Assembly: GCF_000305785.2 (NCBI RefSeq)
Contig: NC_018868.3
Coordinates: 2,824,001 to 2,888,000 of the forward strand
Direction: 5' to 3'
Length of the DNA stretch: 64,000 nucleotides
Source: Simiduia agarivorans SA1 = DSM 21679
Lineage (GTDB): Bacteria > Pseudomonadota > Gammaproteobacteria > Pseudomonadales > Cellvibrionaceae
Below, in pieces: positions 26,232-33,526 of this stretch; the first letter of the stretch is position 1, and each line of letters starts with the position of its first letter. The position numbers and the translations under genes were made by a program. The notes below the pieces were generated by a model. The model saw nothing but the letters and a program-made list of their open reading frames with translations, had not been told where the DNA came from and made no database searches.

Positions 26232-26615
26232 ATGATTGGTTATGCCACCTTGGGCACTAACAACTTTGAGCAGGCCGTGGCCTTTTATGATGCGCTGTTA
26301 GCGCTCATGGGCGGCCAGCGGTTTCTGGAAAGCGACGCCATGGTCGCCTGGGTGAACGACCCGGCGCAGCCAGGCCTGTGTATCTGCAAACCCTATGATG
26401 GCAAGCCCGCCACAGTGGGTAACGGCACCATGCTGGCGCTGGCGGTAGACTCCAATGATCTCGTGGACCAGGTGTACGCCAAGGCCCTGGCGTTGGGTGC
26501 CACCGACGAAGGCGCACCGGGACCGCGCGCAATGCCGGGATTCTACGCGGGCTACTTCCGCGACCTGGATGGCAACAAGCTCAACGTTTTCCACCTCAGT
26601 CAGCCGGCAGGATAA
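26232..26615 (+). CDS. VOC (glyoxalase/bleomycin resistance) family protein
   Basis: A 127-residue single-module VOC protein: IGYATLGTNNFEQAVAFYDALLALMGGQRF opens the first beta-alpha-beta-beta-beta unit, and FYAGYFRDLDGNKLNVFHL closes the second, with the common metal-ligand Glu replaced by Asn/Lys context at NKLN. The substrate is unknown. The start at 26232 is chosen for GGGAG at 26221-26225; an ATG at 26226 is too close to it. Convergent with the SRAP gene, overlapping by 20 bases. Confidence 0.88.
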   Translation: MIGYATLGTNNFEQAVAFYDALLALMGGQRFLESDAMVAWVNDPAQPGLCICKPYDGKPATVGNGTMLALAVDSNDLVDQVYAKALALGATDEGAPGPRAMPGFYAGYFRDLDGNKLNVFHLSQPAG

Positions 26616-27261
26616 ACGCGGGCCCAGTGGGGTTTTTGGTGCTGGATTTATCCACCGGCCGGGCCGTGAGATCGCGCAGCAGCAGGGGCTTCAGTTTGGA
26701 CTCAAACACCGAGGTATCCTGCTGTTGCGGGTCCAGCCACAGCGCCATTTGTTCGGGTTCGTGCTCATTGAAAATCAATGGCAGGGACTTGCGATGAATC
26801 TGCTCCAGTTTGGGGTGTCCGGCCAGGGTGATGATTGAGGCAGACGTGACCGTTTCGCCCGTATGCGCGTGTGTCCATTGCTTGTAAAGACCACCAAAAC
26901 AAAAGGCTTCACCTTCAAACGCCAGTTGATGGGGGTGTTTGCCGTCCTGGCTTTCAATAAAACTGGAGGCGGGAATGAGGCACCGATGCAGGCGGAATTC
27001 GGCTTTTTTCGATAGTTGCTTCCAATTGGTATTAATCGACCAATAGTTTGGATGTGGTTTAAAACCGGTGGTAGAGGGTTGCAGATACAGATGCCAGATG
27101 GCATCGCGTACTACCAGGCCCTCAGCCTCCTGCACCAGAACACTGATGGGATTGCAGGGCGCACAATCGGCATTGAATCGCAGTTGGCTGCTATCAATCC
27201 CGAGCTCGCGCATCAGCCGTTGAACCGCCGGAGACTGAATCAGGTTAAATCGGCCGCACAT
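26596..27261 (-). CDS. SRAP domain protein (YedK/HMCES family)
   Basis: Forms a stable thiazolidine crosslink with abasic sites in single-stranded DNA through Cys2 after Met removal. The 221-residue protein begins MCGRFNL. The active-site residues of the family can be placed: Cys2, the Asn in YWSINTNWKQL, the Glu in IPASSFIESQDGK, and the His in LEQIHRKSLPLIF. The sequence around them differs from the common forms (NARAE and HxRMP), marking a divergent subgroup. Divergent from the GH9 gene with a palindromic operator-like site between. Confidence 0.87.
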   Translation of the reverse strand: MCGRFNLIQSPAVQRLMRELGIDSSQLRFNADCAPCNPISVLVQEAEGLVVRDAIWHLYLQPSTTGFKPHPNYWSINTNWKQLSKKAEFRLHRCLIPASSFIESQDGKHPHQLAFEGEAFCFGGLYKQWTHAHTGETVTSASIITLAGHPKLEQIHRKSLPLIFNEHEPEQMALWLDPQQQDTSVFESKLKPLLLRDLTARPVDKSSTKNPTGPAFILPAD

Positions 27262-27282
27262 GGATGAAATAAACCTCTCTTT

Positions 27283-27297
27283 TGGTCAAATTGACCA
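27283..27297. promoter_or_regulatory. Perfect palindrome between SRAP and GH9 genes
   Basis: TGGTCAA-A-TTGACCA, seven-base arms around one base. It overlaps TTGACC at 27291-27296, which with TTGAAT at 27314-27319 (17-base spacer) could be a promoter for the cellulase gene. This resembles an operator for a dimeric repressor; the regulator is not identified. Confidence 0.5.
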
Positions 27298-27354
27298 CAA
27301 ATCGCCTTTCTGTTTGAATCGCTTACAAACTATAACGTAACGGCCATTCCTTTT

Positions 27355-29016
27355 ATGAAATTCTCCGCCTACAGCGTGTTTGTGTTCACTGCCTTGCTTA
27401 TGGCCTGTCGCCCCGTGCCGCAATCCACACACAGCCATCTCTATCACAACCAGTTGGGTTACCGGATTGCGGGCAGCAAGGGTGTATTGGTTGAGACACC
27501 GATCCCGCGCAACTGGCAGTTAGTTGATGCCAGTGGCAATGGCGTTGCAGAGGGCGAGATTAAGCCGGTGTTTTGGCCGGAAGCGGGTACACAGGTGGCC
27601 TGGCTGGATTTTTCAACGGCGCAGCAAGCGGGTCACTACTCGCTCTCGGTCGAGGGTCTGGCACCAGTGCCGATTGTTATTCAGGAAAATCCCTGGCTCG
27701 CTGTGCACGATGCAGCAATGAAAAGTTTCTATCTCAACAGGGCTGGCCAGGCATTGGAGCGCCGTTACGCGGGCGACTATGCACGCGAAGCCGGGCATCG
27801 GGACACGGAGGTGCTTGTGCATTCAAGCGCTGCCTCAGACTCAAGGCCAGAGGGCACAAAAATCAGCGCGCCGGGCGGATGGTACGATGCCGGCGACTAC
27901 AACAAATATGTGGTCAATGCCGGTATCAGCACCTACACACTGCTGCTGGCGCATCAGCAATACACGCAGTTTTATTCACAACGCCAATGGGCTATTCCCG
28001 AGTCGGGTGGCGCCCTGCCCGATATGCTCGCGGAAATAAAATACAACCTCGATTGGATGCTGGCTATGCAGGATGAGGATGGTGGCGTTTACCATAAACT
28101 CACCTCGCTGCGCTTCAACCCGATGGAAATGCCAGCACAGGATGATGATGCGCGTTACGTGGTGCATAAAAATACTGCCGCCACTTTGAATTTTGCAGCG
28201 GTGATGGCAATGGCGAGTCGGGAATTCAAGCCCTTCGACCCAACACTTAGCGAACACTACCTAAATGCAGCCCGCAACGCATGGCAGTGGTCTGTACAAC
28301 ACCCCGCCCTTCCCTACCAACAACCGGAGGATGTAGTCACTGGCGAGTATGGCGACCAACAGTTGGCCGATGAATGGTTCTGGGCTGGTGCGGAGCTTGC
28401 GATCAGTACGGGCGACAACAGCTATATACAACCACTGCCAGAATCCGCCGCAGCCATACCGGCCTGGTCTGATGTGGCAACACTGGGCCTGATCAGCCTG
28501 GCGAATCACAAACCTAACAGCGAGTGGTTTAACAGGCTGGATGCAATTGCCGCAACACTCTCTGCCCGCGAAAATACCGCGCCGGGTTTTACACTGTCTG
28601 CGCAGGAAAAAGATTTTGTCTGGGGCTCTAACGCCGTTGCGATGAACCAGGCCATGGTACTGATCATTGCCAGTAACCTTTCCGGCAACCAAAAATACCG
28701 CGATCTGGCCGAAAAAATGTTGCACTACGTGCTGGGCGCCAACCCTACCGGTTACAGTTTTGTTTCGGGCTTTGGCTCAAAACAGGCAAAGCACCTGCAT
28801 CATCGCGCCAGTGAAGCCGATGGTATTGAAGTGCCTGTTCCCGGCATGCTGATTGGTGGCCCCAATCCGGATCAACAAGACAACTGCCCGGGCTATCCCA
28901 GTAATTTACCGGCCCTGAGTTATCTGGATCATGTGTGCTCATACAGCACAAACGAGACAGCCATCAACTGGACCGCTCCTTTGGTATTCGCGCTTGCCAC
29001 ATTCAGCCAGGATTAG
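27355..29016 (+). CDS. Glycoside hydrolase family 9 cellulase, lipoprotein
   Basis: Inverting beta-1,4-glucanase, probably tethered to the outer membrane facing substrate or periplasmic oligosaccharides. The 553-residue product has a lipoprotein leader with lipobox LLMAC (Cys 18). An N-terminal immunoglobulin-like domain of CelD_N type covers about 28-115 (LYHNQLGYRIAGSKGVLV). The GH9 (alpha/alpha)6 domain follows, with PGGWYDAGDYNKYVVNAG (catalytic base Asp region), the conserved HHRAS near 480, and YSTNETAINWTAPLVF holding the general acid Glu. It has no carbohydrate-binding module. It borders the cassette array. Confidence 0.95.
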   Translation: MKFSAYSVFVFTALLMACRPVPQSTHSHLYHNQLGYRIAGSKGVLVETPIPRNWQLVDASGNGVAEGEIKPVFWPEAGTQVAWLDFSTAQQAGHYSLSVEGLAPVPIVIQENPWLAVHDAAMKSFYLNRAGQALERRYAGDYAREAGHRDTEVLVHSSAASDSRPEGTKISAPGGWYDAGDYNKYVVNAGISTYTLLLAHQQYTQFYSQRQWAIPESGGALPDMLAEIKYNLDWMLAMQDEDGGVYHKLTSLRFNPMEMPAQDDDARYVVHKNTAATLNFAAVMAMASREFKPFDPTLSEHYLNAARNAWQWSVQHPALPYQQPEDVVTGEYGDQQLADEWFWAGAELAISTGDNSYIQPLPESAAAIPAWSDVATLGLISLANHKPNSEWFNRLDAIAATLSARENTAPGFTLSAQEKDFVWGSNAVAMNQAMVLIIASNLSGNQKYRDLAEKMLHYVLGANPTGYSFVSGFGSKQAKHLHHRASEADGIEVPVPGMLIGGPNPDQQDNCPGYPSNLPALSYLDHVCSYSTNETAINWTAPLVFALATFSQD

Positions 29017-29671
29017 TGAAGAAAGAACGGCAGTGTTCTTGGCTATATCAAAGTATGAGATTTATACAGTATAACGACGGATAGCCCGGATCTTTGGCTC
29101 GTTTTGCATTTTGAACTGGCACGTTTTCACACCGCTACAAAAATTAGAGTCTTTAAAATCAATGGCTTACGATTAAGGGGCCGTGGTTATGGGGGTGGCT
29201 CGAAAAGGTTTTATAGTGCGCGCACGCTTTCTTGGCGTATAGTTCAACCACAATGAAAAACGTTAGATAAATCAATAAATTACAGCCGTTGATTTGCGCG
29301 CCAAATGGCAAAGCGAGCTGGCTCAGTAATTAAATGTTATTGAGCCTTACTTAATTTAGGTCTTGGAAAGAAAGGATTATATTCAATTGCGTGCCATTTT
29401 TCGGCGCGCCGGCATTAGGGAATATGCTGGTATCAGTATCGTAGTTTCGTTCTCAGTGCCAATGCGTAGGCACAATGGCCGGGTCTCGCGGCACTCCGCA
29501 TTGTGGTGTGCCACTAAGTAAATACAAGGTTGGGGCAAGTACGGTATTCTTGCCCCATTGGTGGCCATAAGGTGCTCAACTTACTCTGTAGGTTGGTCAA
29601 ACCAACCGGCCAATAACAAGCAAAACCAACCGACGCGCAAAAAGCGCGCGCGGTTGTTTCGGGCGTTATGT
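29017..29671. other. Non-coding leader of the cassette array
   Basis: About 650 bases with no supported gene. Hairpins: GGCTCAGTAA/TTATTGAGCC (29320-29346, a weak terminator for the cellulase gene); TGGGGCAAG/CTTGCCCCA (29531-29557); and GGTTGGT/ACCAACC (29591-29607). The first attC closes this segment, so at least its right part behaves as an ORF-less or decayed first cassette. No integrase remnant or convincing attI was found. Confidence 0.6.
29613..29669 (+). repeat. attC1
   Basis: ATAACAA at 29613-29619 and GCGTTAT ending 29669; the interior pairs through CCAACCG/CGGTTG and CGCGC/GCGCG. Confidence 0.85.
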
Positions 29672-29989
29672 GTGTTGAGTGCAGATGAATTGGAAACTGA
29701 AGTTTTAACGTTAAAGGTCGAAATAGGCCTGCACGAAAGCTGCATGCAGGGACGTCCTGGATATAGATCCGGTGTTCGGCCTAATCATTGGATGCCCGGA
29801 AAAGACTACACGTTTATGGGGCAAGTTGACTTCATAGGCCGAGATTTGCTTTCTCCGGGTGAGTGTTGCGAGGCGATTGTTAAATGTATTATTCCAGTTC
29901 AGGATTTAGGTTTATTTGAACCGGGCTTCATCTGGCAAATATGTGAAGCGAATAGAATCATGGGCTATGCCAAGGTTTTGTCATGTTAA
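29672..29989 (+). CDS. Cassette 1: stand-alone EF-Tu domain-3-like protein
   Basis: A protein of about 105 residues that looks like the C-terminal beta-barrel of elongation factor Tu on its own: GYRSGVRPNHWMPG (compare the RPQF-type strand), then GQVDFIGRD, LSPGECCEAIVKCIIPV, and FIWQICEANRIMGYAKVLS, which follows the EF-Tu ending EGGRTVGAGVVxKVL. There is no GTPase domain. The start is uncertain: GTG at 29672 or TTG at 29675, both immediately after attC1, without a Shine-Dalgarno site. The role is unknown; it might mimic EF-Tu or be an immunity or decoy protein. Confidence 0.7.
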   Translation: MLSADELETEVLTLKVEIGLHESCMQGRPGYRSGVRPNHWMPGKDYTFMGQVDFIGRDLLSPGECCEAIVKCIIPVQDLGLFEPGFIWQICEANRIMGYAKVLSC

Positions 29990-30089
29990 AAGCACATAAC
30001 AAACGCAACCAAAATGGCCTGGCGGCCGCGACTTAGACTTGCACCACTTTGACGGACAGTAAATTACTGTCAGTCAAAAGAGGTGTGTT

Positions 30090-30455
30090 ATGGGAATAAC
30101 AAAGAAGAAACACTACGACAGCTACACATTGGCCTTTAAGGTCAAAGCGGTCAGAGAAAGTAAAAAACGAGGCGTTAAGGCCATAGATGTGGCGAACGCG
30201 CTTGGTATTCATCCGGTTATGTTGTATAGATGGCGACAGGAGTATAAGGAAGGTCGCCTATCGGAGAACAAGCATATGAAGGTGCCGGAGCCCCCACCTA
30301 AAAAATCTCGCGAAGACAGCGACAAGCTTAAAGTGGCCGAGAGGCGCATTAAGGAGCTTGAGAAACGCTTGGCGGCTAAGGAAGAAGAGGTCGTCATTTT
30401 AAAAAAGGCAAAGCGGTTCTTCTTGGAACAGCGCAAGAAAGATATGCGTTCATAG
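30090..30455 (+). CDS. IS3-family transposase OrfA
   Basis: A 121-residue DNA-binding subunit: helix-turn-helix in YTLAFKVKAVRESKKRGVKAIDVANALGIHPVMLYRWRQEY, then a leucine-zipper-like coiled coil from about residue 75 (ERRIKELEKRLAAKEEEVVILKKA). AGAGG precedes the ATG. The A AAA AAG heptamer at 30401-30407 lies in its last part, where a -1 shift joins the frame of OrfB. Confidence 0.93.
   Translation: MGITKKKHYDSYTLAFKVKAVRESKKRGVKAIDVANALGIHPVMLYRWRQEYKEGRLSENKHMKVPEPPPKKSREDSDKLKVAERRIKELEKRLAAKEEEVVILKKAKRFFLEQRKKDMRS
30401..30407 (+). promoter_or_regulatory. Programmed -1 frameshift site of the IS3 element
   Basis: A AAA AAG in the OrfA frame; a -1 slip continues into OrfB and produces the OrfAB transposase. 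Confidence 0.8.
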
Positions 30456-31279
30456 AGGAGAACCGCGACGTTCATAAAGTCGTGACGATGTGTGAACACC
30501 TTGATGTTTCGACCAGTGGTTACTATGACTGGCGCGAGAGGAAGCCGAGTGAGCGAGCCCAGTACGACGCTATCCTGGTGAGCCAGATATGTCGCATGCA
30601 TGTTGGCCACCAAAAAAACTATGGCGCGATACGGGTGCACCCTTACTTAAGGGCGCGCGATTACGCCTGTAGTCGGCGCCGGATCAATCGCTTGATGAAG
30701 GCACATGGCATACGCTCTATTTATCATGCTCAGCGTCCGCGTCGTTACAAAGGAGCAAATGCTCCAGTATCGGATAACATATTGGCTGCTCGACCAAAAG
30801 CTGCGCAAGTAGGCGAAAGCTGGGCTGGAGACATGACCTATCTGAAGACGGCGGAAGGGGAGCTGTATATGGCTGCGGTCTTGGATCTCTACAATCGCAA
30901 GGTCGTTGGCTGGGGCTTTTCCTCAGCCCATAATAGTGATCTGGTTGAGGGCGCACTACAGATGGCGCTGGCGATGGAGGAGCGGCTTCCAGGTTGCATC
31001 TTCCACAGCGACCAAGGCTCAGAATATCGATCGGATGAGTATCGCAGGCTGCTTCAAGATTCAGATATGGTGAGCAGCATGAGCAGGGCTGGAGTGCCTA
31101 CAGACAATGCGTACGTAGAATCGTTCTTTAAAACGTTGAAAAATGAGCTGGTTCATCATTGGAAATTCAAAAGCAAGATAGAATGCGTTGCCCGAGTTGT
31201 TGATTACGTTGGGTTTTATAATAATAACCGCTTACACTCGGGTTTAGATTATGCAACACCAAATTCATATCAAGGGTGA
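30401..31279 (+). CDS. IS3-family transposase OrfB (expressed as OrfAB by -1 frameshift)
   Basis: The DDE integrase-type catalytic part. The first ATG is at 30482 (265 residues), but the -1 frame is open from the heptamer at 30401 and reads RYAFIEENRDVHKVVTMCEHLDVSTSGYYDW, the conserved OrfB opening, so the fusion is the natural product. The catalytic residues are intact: Asp in GDMTYLKT, Asp in FHSDQGSEYRS, Glu in NAYVESFFKTLKNE. No stop interrupts the frame, which suggests a functional or recently active element. Confidence 0.93.
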   Translation, partial: KKGKAVLLGTAQERYAFIEENRDVHKVVTMCEHLDVSTSGYYDWRERKPSERAQYDAILVSQICRMHVGHQKNYGAIRVHPYLRARDYACSRRRINRLMKAHGIRSIYHAQRPRRYKGANAPVSDNILAARPKAAQVGESWAGDMTYLKTAEGELYMAAVLDLYNRKVVGWGFSSAHNSDLVEGALQMALAMEERLPGCIFHSDQGSEYRSDEYRRLLQDSDMVSSMSRAGVPTDNAYVESFFKTLKNELVHHWKFKSKIECVARVVDYVGFYNNNRLHSGLDYATPNSYQG

Positions 31280-31382
31280 ATCAATAGGTGTCCGTGAAAG
31301 TGGTGCAAGTCCAACTCGCTACGCTCGCCGCTACGCTCGCCTTTGTCGCGGGCGTTATATTTTTTGAGGGAACCGTACGCAG

Positions 31383-31706
31383 ATGGATGTTGCGAGTCTT
31401 ATCTTAGTGCTTTTATGGCCGCTACTTCTGATAGGCTTCTTTAAAAGCAGAAAAAAGATATTCTTGGCTCAAAGCTATTTATCGATAGCGGTGGGCATTG
31501 CAGTTTCATTAATATATGCAATCACCGTATTTCGATCGTATTTAGAATGCATGAATGAAGATCCATATCAACAATGCGCAGCTCTTCCTCAAGCTCTAAT
31601 AGAGTGGTATGGCGAGTGGAGTCTAATTATTAATGTAGTTGTACTTGGTGTATTTGTCGTTGCCCACAACAAAATACAAGTAGCAAAGAATGATAAACAA
31701 ATATAA
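31383..31706 (+). CDS. Cassette 2: small membrane protein
   Basis: A 107-residue protein with three likely membrane segments (about 3-20, 32-50 and 77-95), a short basic loop FKSRKKIF after the first, and two cysteines between segments 2 and 3 (ECMNEDPYQQCAALP) that could form a periplasmic disulfide. GAGGGA lies upstream of the ATG. Its TAA stop is part of the attC3 R'' box. No family is recognised. Confidence 0.75.
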   Translation: MDVASLILVLLWPLLLIGFFKSRKKIFLAQSYLSIAVGIAVSLIYAITVFRSYLECMNEDPYQQCAALPQALIEWYGEWSLIINVVVLGVFVVAHNKIQVAKNDKQI

Positions 31707-31773
31707 CAAGGGTGGGCAGTTTGCGGCTGCCGCCGCGGGACTCGCTAACGCTCGCCCCTGCCACCGGCGTTAA
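31703..31773 (+). repeat. attC3
   Basis: ATAACAA to GCGTTAA, 71 bases; pairs CGGCTGCCGCCG internally and closely resembles attC6 (GGGACTCGCT and GCCACCGGCGTTA shared). Confidence 0.88.
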
Positions 31774-31781
31774 GCATCAAC

Positions 31782-32225
31782 ATGAATACACTGCGCGATG
31801 AACTCAATGAAGTTATACGCTCCGAAAATATAGTGGGGCTTGAATTTCTTCGCATGAATGATTGGCAATGGATAATGGACAAACTGGCCGATAATTTTCT
31901 ATCTCATGGCAAACAAAGCCTCGATAGAATCTGGCTTTGGGACTCCATCAAAGAACCGTATACGAGCTATCAACCAGATGATGGCATTGGAGAACTCAAT
32001 TCACTCCTCAGCCAATCGGGCGCTTACTGGCTTATCGCATCAGATGAAGATGGTAAGTATTGGGTTCTTGAAGGCACGGGAAAGGCAATTGTTAGCGCAT
32101 TGTCCGAAACAAGATATTTTGAGTACTACATTACTAACAAAGAAATATCATGGCTAATTTGTGAAAACCACCATGGTGTAATGGTTCTTAAAGGCTCCAT
32201 TGAGTCCGAGCGAGAAAATGCTTAA
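31782..32225 (+). CDS. Cassette 3: DUF6756-like protein
   Basis: A 147-residue soluble protein. The pattern WQWIMDKLADNF, WLIASDEDGKYWVLEGTGKAI and FEYYITNKEISWLICENHHGVM agrees with my memory of the DUF6756 family, a SMI1/immunity-like group of unknown function; a search should confirm this. The ATG follows attC3 by 8 bases. The TAA stop falls in the attC4 R'' box. Confidence 0.75.
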   Translation: MNTLRDELNEVIRSENIVGLEFLRMNDWQWIMDKLADNFLSHGKQSLDRIWLWDSIKEPYTSYQPDDGIGELNSLLSQSGAYWLIASDEDGKYWVLEGTGKAIVSALSETRYFEYYITNKEISWLICENHHGVMVLKGSIESERENA

Positions 32226-32310
32226 CAAGTCAATTAACTACGCGCCTACGGCGCCGGACAGCTTACACTACGCTTTGCTTCGTTCCAGCTGCCGGTTATT
32301 GAGGCGTTAT
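32222..32310 (+). repeat. attC4
   Basis: TTAACAA at 32222-32228 to GCGTTAT ending 32310, 89 bases, with GGCGCC and CAGCT stems. Confidence 0.83.
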
Positions 32311-32618
32311 GTGCCGAATTGAAAACGATTTTCTTTGAAGTGCCGAATATAGGCAAATACTGTATAAATAAACAGTATTATTATTAGAAGAAAAACTAAG
32401 GAGAAATTTGACGGGGGCTATACTGTTTTTACTTTCCCTTAAGAACATCGACTTGCAGTTGAATGGGTCTTGAGTCATTACAACAGACAAGGCGATGTTC
32501 TTAAGGTTAAGCAATTCCCCGCAAAGCTTCATTTATTTTCGTTTTCACTTCGGTTAACTTTGCCTGCATTAATTTCCACCATTTGAGGAAATGCTGGTGG
32601 CATATGTGAGGCAAGCAC
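32311..32618 (+). ncRNA. Cassette 4: ORF-less cassette with a 70-nt hairpin
   Basis: No gene of normal size on the plus strand. The core is an inverted repeat with perfect 14-bp arms, 32437-32450 and 32493-32506 (CCTTAAGAACATCG and its complement). The 42 bases between can pair further (CTTG/CAAG, TTG/CAA, AATG/CATT), giving one rod of about 25 pairs. A smaller hairpin, AATACTGT/ACAGTATT, lies at 32356-32379. AAGGAG at 32398-32403 precedes a 21-codon TTG-started frame (32408-32473, MTGAILFLLSLKNIDLQLNGS-type peptide, hydrophobic) that runs into the left arm. It could be a structured RNA, a leader peptide with attenuator, or an inserted miniature element. Confidence 0.45.
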
Positions 32619-32716
32619 ATAACAAGACACAACATTTGACCAGTAATAACCTGTCACCTTCGTTGCGTGGCAACAAAGGCGCCAGAACATTCCTGGCAAA
32701 TGTGTTACATCGTTAT
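32619..32716 (+). repeat. attC5
   Basis: ATAACAA at 32619-32625 to CGTTAT at 32711-32716, 98 bases; more divergent inside than its neighbours (TTGCGTGGCAA hairpin at the centre). Confidence 0.78.
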
Positions 32717-32731
32717 GTGTAAGATCAAGCT

Positions 32732-33010
32732 ATGGATAAGCCCGAAGCGATAAGGTTAGTAGAGAAAGAATTAGTAAAACTAAACCCCAGTGTAGATTGC
32801 GTAATTCAGCATGGTGAAACTATTGAAAAGCCTTGGGGATGGGTTTTCTTCTATCAAAGCAAAGCTTTCGTTAGTTCAGGAGACTTCCGAGATATGCTCT
32901 GTGGAAATGCTCCGCTAATTGTAAATCGGTCAAGTGGAGAAGTTGTTTTGACTGGTACGGCGCATGAAATAGAGCATTATATAAAAGAGTATGAAGAGCA
33001 CAGAAAATAA
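32732..33010 (+). CDS. Cassette 5: YrhB/Imm35-type protein
   Basis: A 92-residue protein with the full YrhB-domain pattern: EKPWGWVFFYQSKAF, SGDFRDMLCGNAPLIVNRSSGEV and LTGTAHEIEHYIKEYE. The family includes immunity protein 35, found next to polymorphic toxins, and YrhB of E. coli, reported to act as a chaperone-like factor. No toxin partner is next to it. It follows attC5 by 15 bases. Confidence 0.82.
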   Translation: MDKPEAIRLVEKELVKLNPSVDCVIQHGETIEKPWGWVFFYQSKAFVSSGDFRDMLCGNAPLIVNRSSGEVVLTGTAHEIEHYIKEYEEHRK

Positions 33011-33015
33011 AACAC

Positions 33016-33086
33016 ATAACAAGGGTGGCCAATTCGCGGCTATCGCCGCGGGACTCGCTTTCGCTCGCCCTTGCCACCGGCGTTAT
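33016..33086 (+). repeat. attC6
   Basis: ATAACAA to GCGTTAT, 71 bases; CGCGGCTATCGCCGCG stem; a close relative of attC3. Confidence 0.88.
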
Positions 33087-33107
33087 GCAATGGATAGGTT
33101 AAGATAG

Positions 33108-33452
33108 ATGAATAACAAGTTGTGGCAATGTCCAATCAAAGTTGAGCGTGGTACTTACGAGGCTATGCCCGATACTTGGGCTGGGGCCGCAGTTAATTAC
33201 TATGTTGGAGCTGCTACATACGAAGAAGCATTAACGAAGGCTGTAAAGGTAGTGCAGTCCTTAGGGATGATCTTTGTTGATCTTCTAGACGGAAAGGTAA
33301 TGCAGCTAGATCCTGAAAACTGGTGGGAAGGCTATGTGATGGCAAATTACTCAGATTATTCAGATTATTTCCCGGCTCAGGATGAAGTGCTAAGGATTGT
33401 AAGAGAGGGATTAGTTTTTCATGGGCCATTTGCTGGTTGGGGGCGAGAATAG
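33108..33452 (+). CDS. Cassette 6: hypothetical protein
   Basis: A 114-residue soluble protein with many aromatic and acidic residues (WWEGYVMANYSDYSDYFPAQDEVLRIV). The opening LWQCPIKVERGTYEAMPDTWAGAAVNYYVGAATYEEALTKAVKVVQSLGM may be one alpha/beta unit. No family is recognised. The stop lies six bases before the attC7 R'' box. Confidence 0.7.
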   Translation: MNNKLWQCPIKVERGTYEAMPDTWAGAAVNYYVGAATYEEALTKAVKVVQSLGMIFVDLLDGKVMQLDPENWWEGYVMANYSDYSDYFPAQDEVLRIVREGLVFHGPFAGWGRE

Positions 33453-33456
33453 ATGC

Positions 33457-33515
33457 ATAACAAAGTGCTCAAGAGCCGACGCGCGAAAAGCGCGCGCGTC
33501 TTAGCACGGCGTTAT
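33457..33515 (+). repeat. attC7
   Basis: ATAACAA to GCGTTAT, 59 bases, with GACGCGCG/CGCGCGTC stem. Differs from attC10 at one base only. Confidence 0.9.
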
Positions 33516-33526
33516 ACGGCTGTCTG

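Larger units (their letters stand above)
30034..31313 (+). mobile_element. IS3-family insertion sequence, apparently intact (1280 bp)
   Basis: The ends are imperfect inverted repeats of about 25 bp (30034-30058 and 31289-31313, sharing GACTTGCACCACTTT and ACGGACA). The direct repeat ACT flanks it (30031-30033 and 31314-31316). A subterminal palindrome GACAGTAA-A-TTACTGTC lies at 30055-30071. It carries orfA and orfB with a slippery heptamer between, and sits in attC2 in the same direction as the cassettes. Confidence 0.93.
29996..31358 (+). repeat. attC2, interrupted by an IS3-family element
   Basis: The left part 29996-30033 starts ATAACAAACGCAACC; the right part 31314-31358 ends GGGCGTTAT. 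Removing the IS and one ACT copy rebuilds an ordinary attC of about 80 bases. Confidence 0.88.

Noticed and set aside
29383..29568. 61-residue minus-strand ORF in the array leader
   Set aside because: No initiation signal and it reads through hairpins; not supported as a gene.
32296..32532. Minus-strand 78-residue ORF in cassette 4
   Set aside because: It runs into attC4, has no ribosome-binding site, opposes all other cassette genes and passes through the hairpin arms; it is likely a by-product of the structure.
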